From assembly GCA_034659475.1 (NCBI GenBank), contig JAYEHK010000001.1, positions 1-7,180 of the forward strand: a DNA stretch of 7,180 nt, read 5' to 3'. Positions 6,982-7,180 of the stretch are shown here, in pieces. The notes under the pieces are model-generated. The model was given only the letters and a program-made list of their open reading frames with translations, was not told where the DNA came from and searched no databases. The translations under genes and the position numbers were made by a program. The stretch comes from JAYEHK01 sp034659475 (GTDB taxonomy: Bacteria > Bacillota > Syntrophomonadia > Syntrophomonadales > Syntrophomonadaceae). The stretch's first letter is position 1. Each line of letters begins with the position of its first letter.

Positions 6982-7024
6982 ACAAGGTCTCTAATCCCCA
7001 ATGATATGTGATTAAAGACCTTGT
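6982..7024 (+). terminator. Long stem-loop, probable terminator of the rightward gene
   Basis: ACAAGGTCTCTAATC (6982-6996) pairs with GATTAAAGACCTTGT (7010-7024) over 15 positions with one mismatch and a 13-base loop. It lies 90 bases after the stop at 6892. The following sequence, CATTTATCATTTG, is T-rich but not a clean T run, so termination is likely rather than certain. Confidence 0.5.
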
Positions 7025-7150
7025 CATTTATCATTTGTCAGTGTATTCGATAGGCAATGTTGGATCTATGAACTGCCAGTCGATTTCACACCCGAATTAT
7101 GCATTTTAATTATCAACGTGCATTAGTTTGCCAGAATTATTGGAACACTA

Positions 7151-7180
7151 GGGACGGTTGTATGTCCAGCCTTGCTGGAC
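7151..7180. repeat. REP-like hairpin at the right edge
   Basis: GTCCAGC (7164-7170) and GCTGGAC (7174-7180) form a perfect seven-base stem with a CTT loop. It is preceded by GGGACGGTT (7151-7159), a sequence I associate with REP-like repeats and IS200/IS605-type Y1 transposases in Clostridia. It touches the window edge, so its full extent is not visible. No gene is supported between 7025 and 7150. Confidence 0.35.

Overview
The window looks like chromosomal DNA from a low-to-moderate GC Gram-positive bacterium (Bacillota, probably class Clostridia). The evidence is the strong AGGAGG-type ribosome binding sites, a DUF4179-type anti-sigma-like protein, an ECF sigma factor operon, a secreted protein with copper-amine-oxidase-like stalk and Big_5 Ig-like domains, and an IS4/IS1634-type transposase. 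No RNA gene, CRISPR array or complete mobile element is visible.

Layout. Positions 1-193 (minus) hold the start of an AAA/SMC-like ATPase that runs off the left edge. Positions 467-1870 (minus) hold a 5'-truncated IS1634-like transposase. About 1931-1961 is a candidate terminator for leftward transcription. From 4719 down to 2099 (minus) lies a leftward series of damaged genes: an ECF sigma factor that keeps region 2 but loses region 4, a membrane-anchored extracytoplasmic protein with no usable start, an Mrr-type endonuclease fragment, a stalk/Big_5 surface-protein fragment, and an unrecognised 253-residue frame. Rightward from 4863 are an apparently intact signal-peptide plus four-helix membrane protein and, at 5878-6892, a DUF4179/DUF5643-like anti-sigma regulator split by one frameshift. 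The right end carries two hairpins, one probably a terminator, and a short REP-like hairpin at the very edge.

How it fits together. The sigma factor and its neighbouring membrane protein form a typical ECF operon, read divergently from the membrane protein at 4863. The 144-bp gap between them holds a nested dyad and a candidate ECF-type promoter. The DUF4179 protein would normally sense envelope conditions and hold a sigma factor, but no sigma gene lies beside it. The only one nearby is the damaged copy on the other strand.

The strongest theme is decay: at least five reading-frame lesions or truncations in 7 kb, concentrated in the accessory genes. I do not see convincing evidence of a complete new system. 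The most interesting points are the endonuclease and surface-protein fragments joined in one frame across a single stop codon, the double lesion at the sigma/membrane-protein junction, the divergent regulatory region, and the uncharacterised membrane protein. Sequencing error is a real alternative for the single-base frameshifts.
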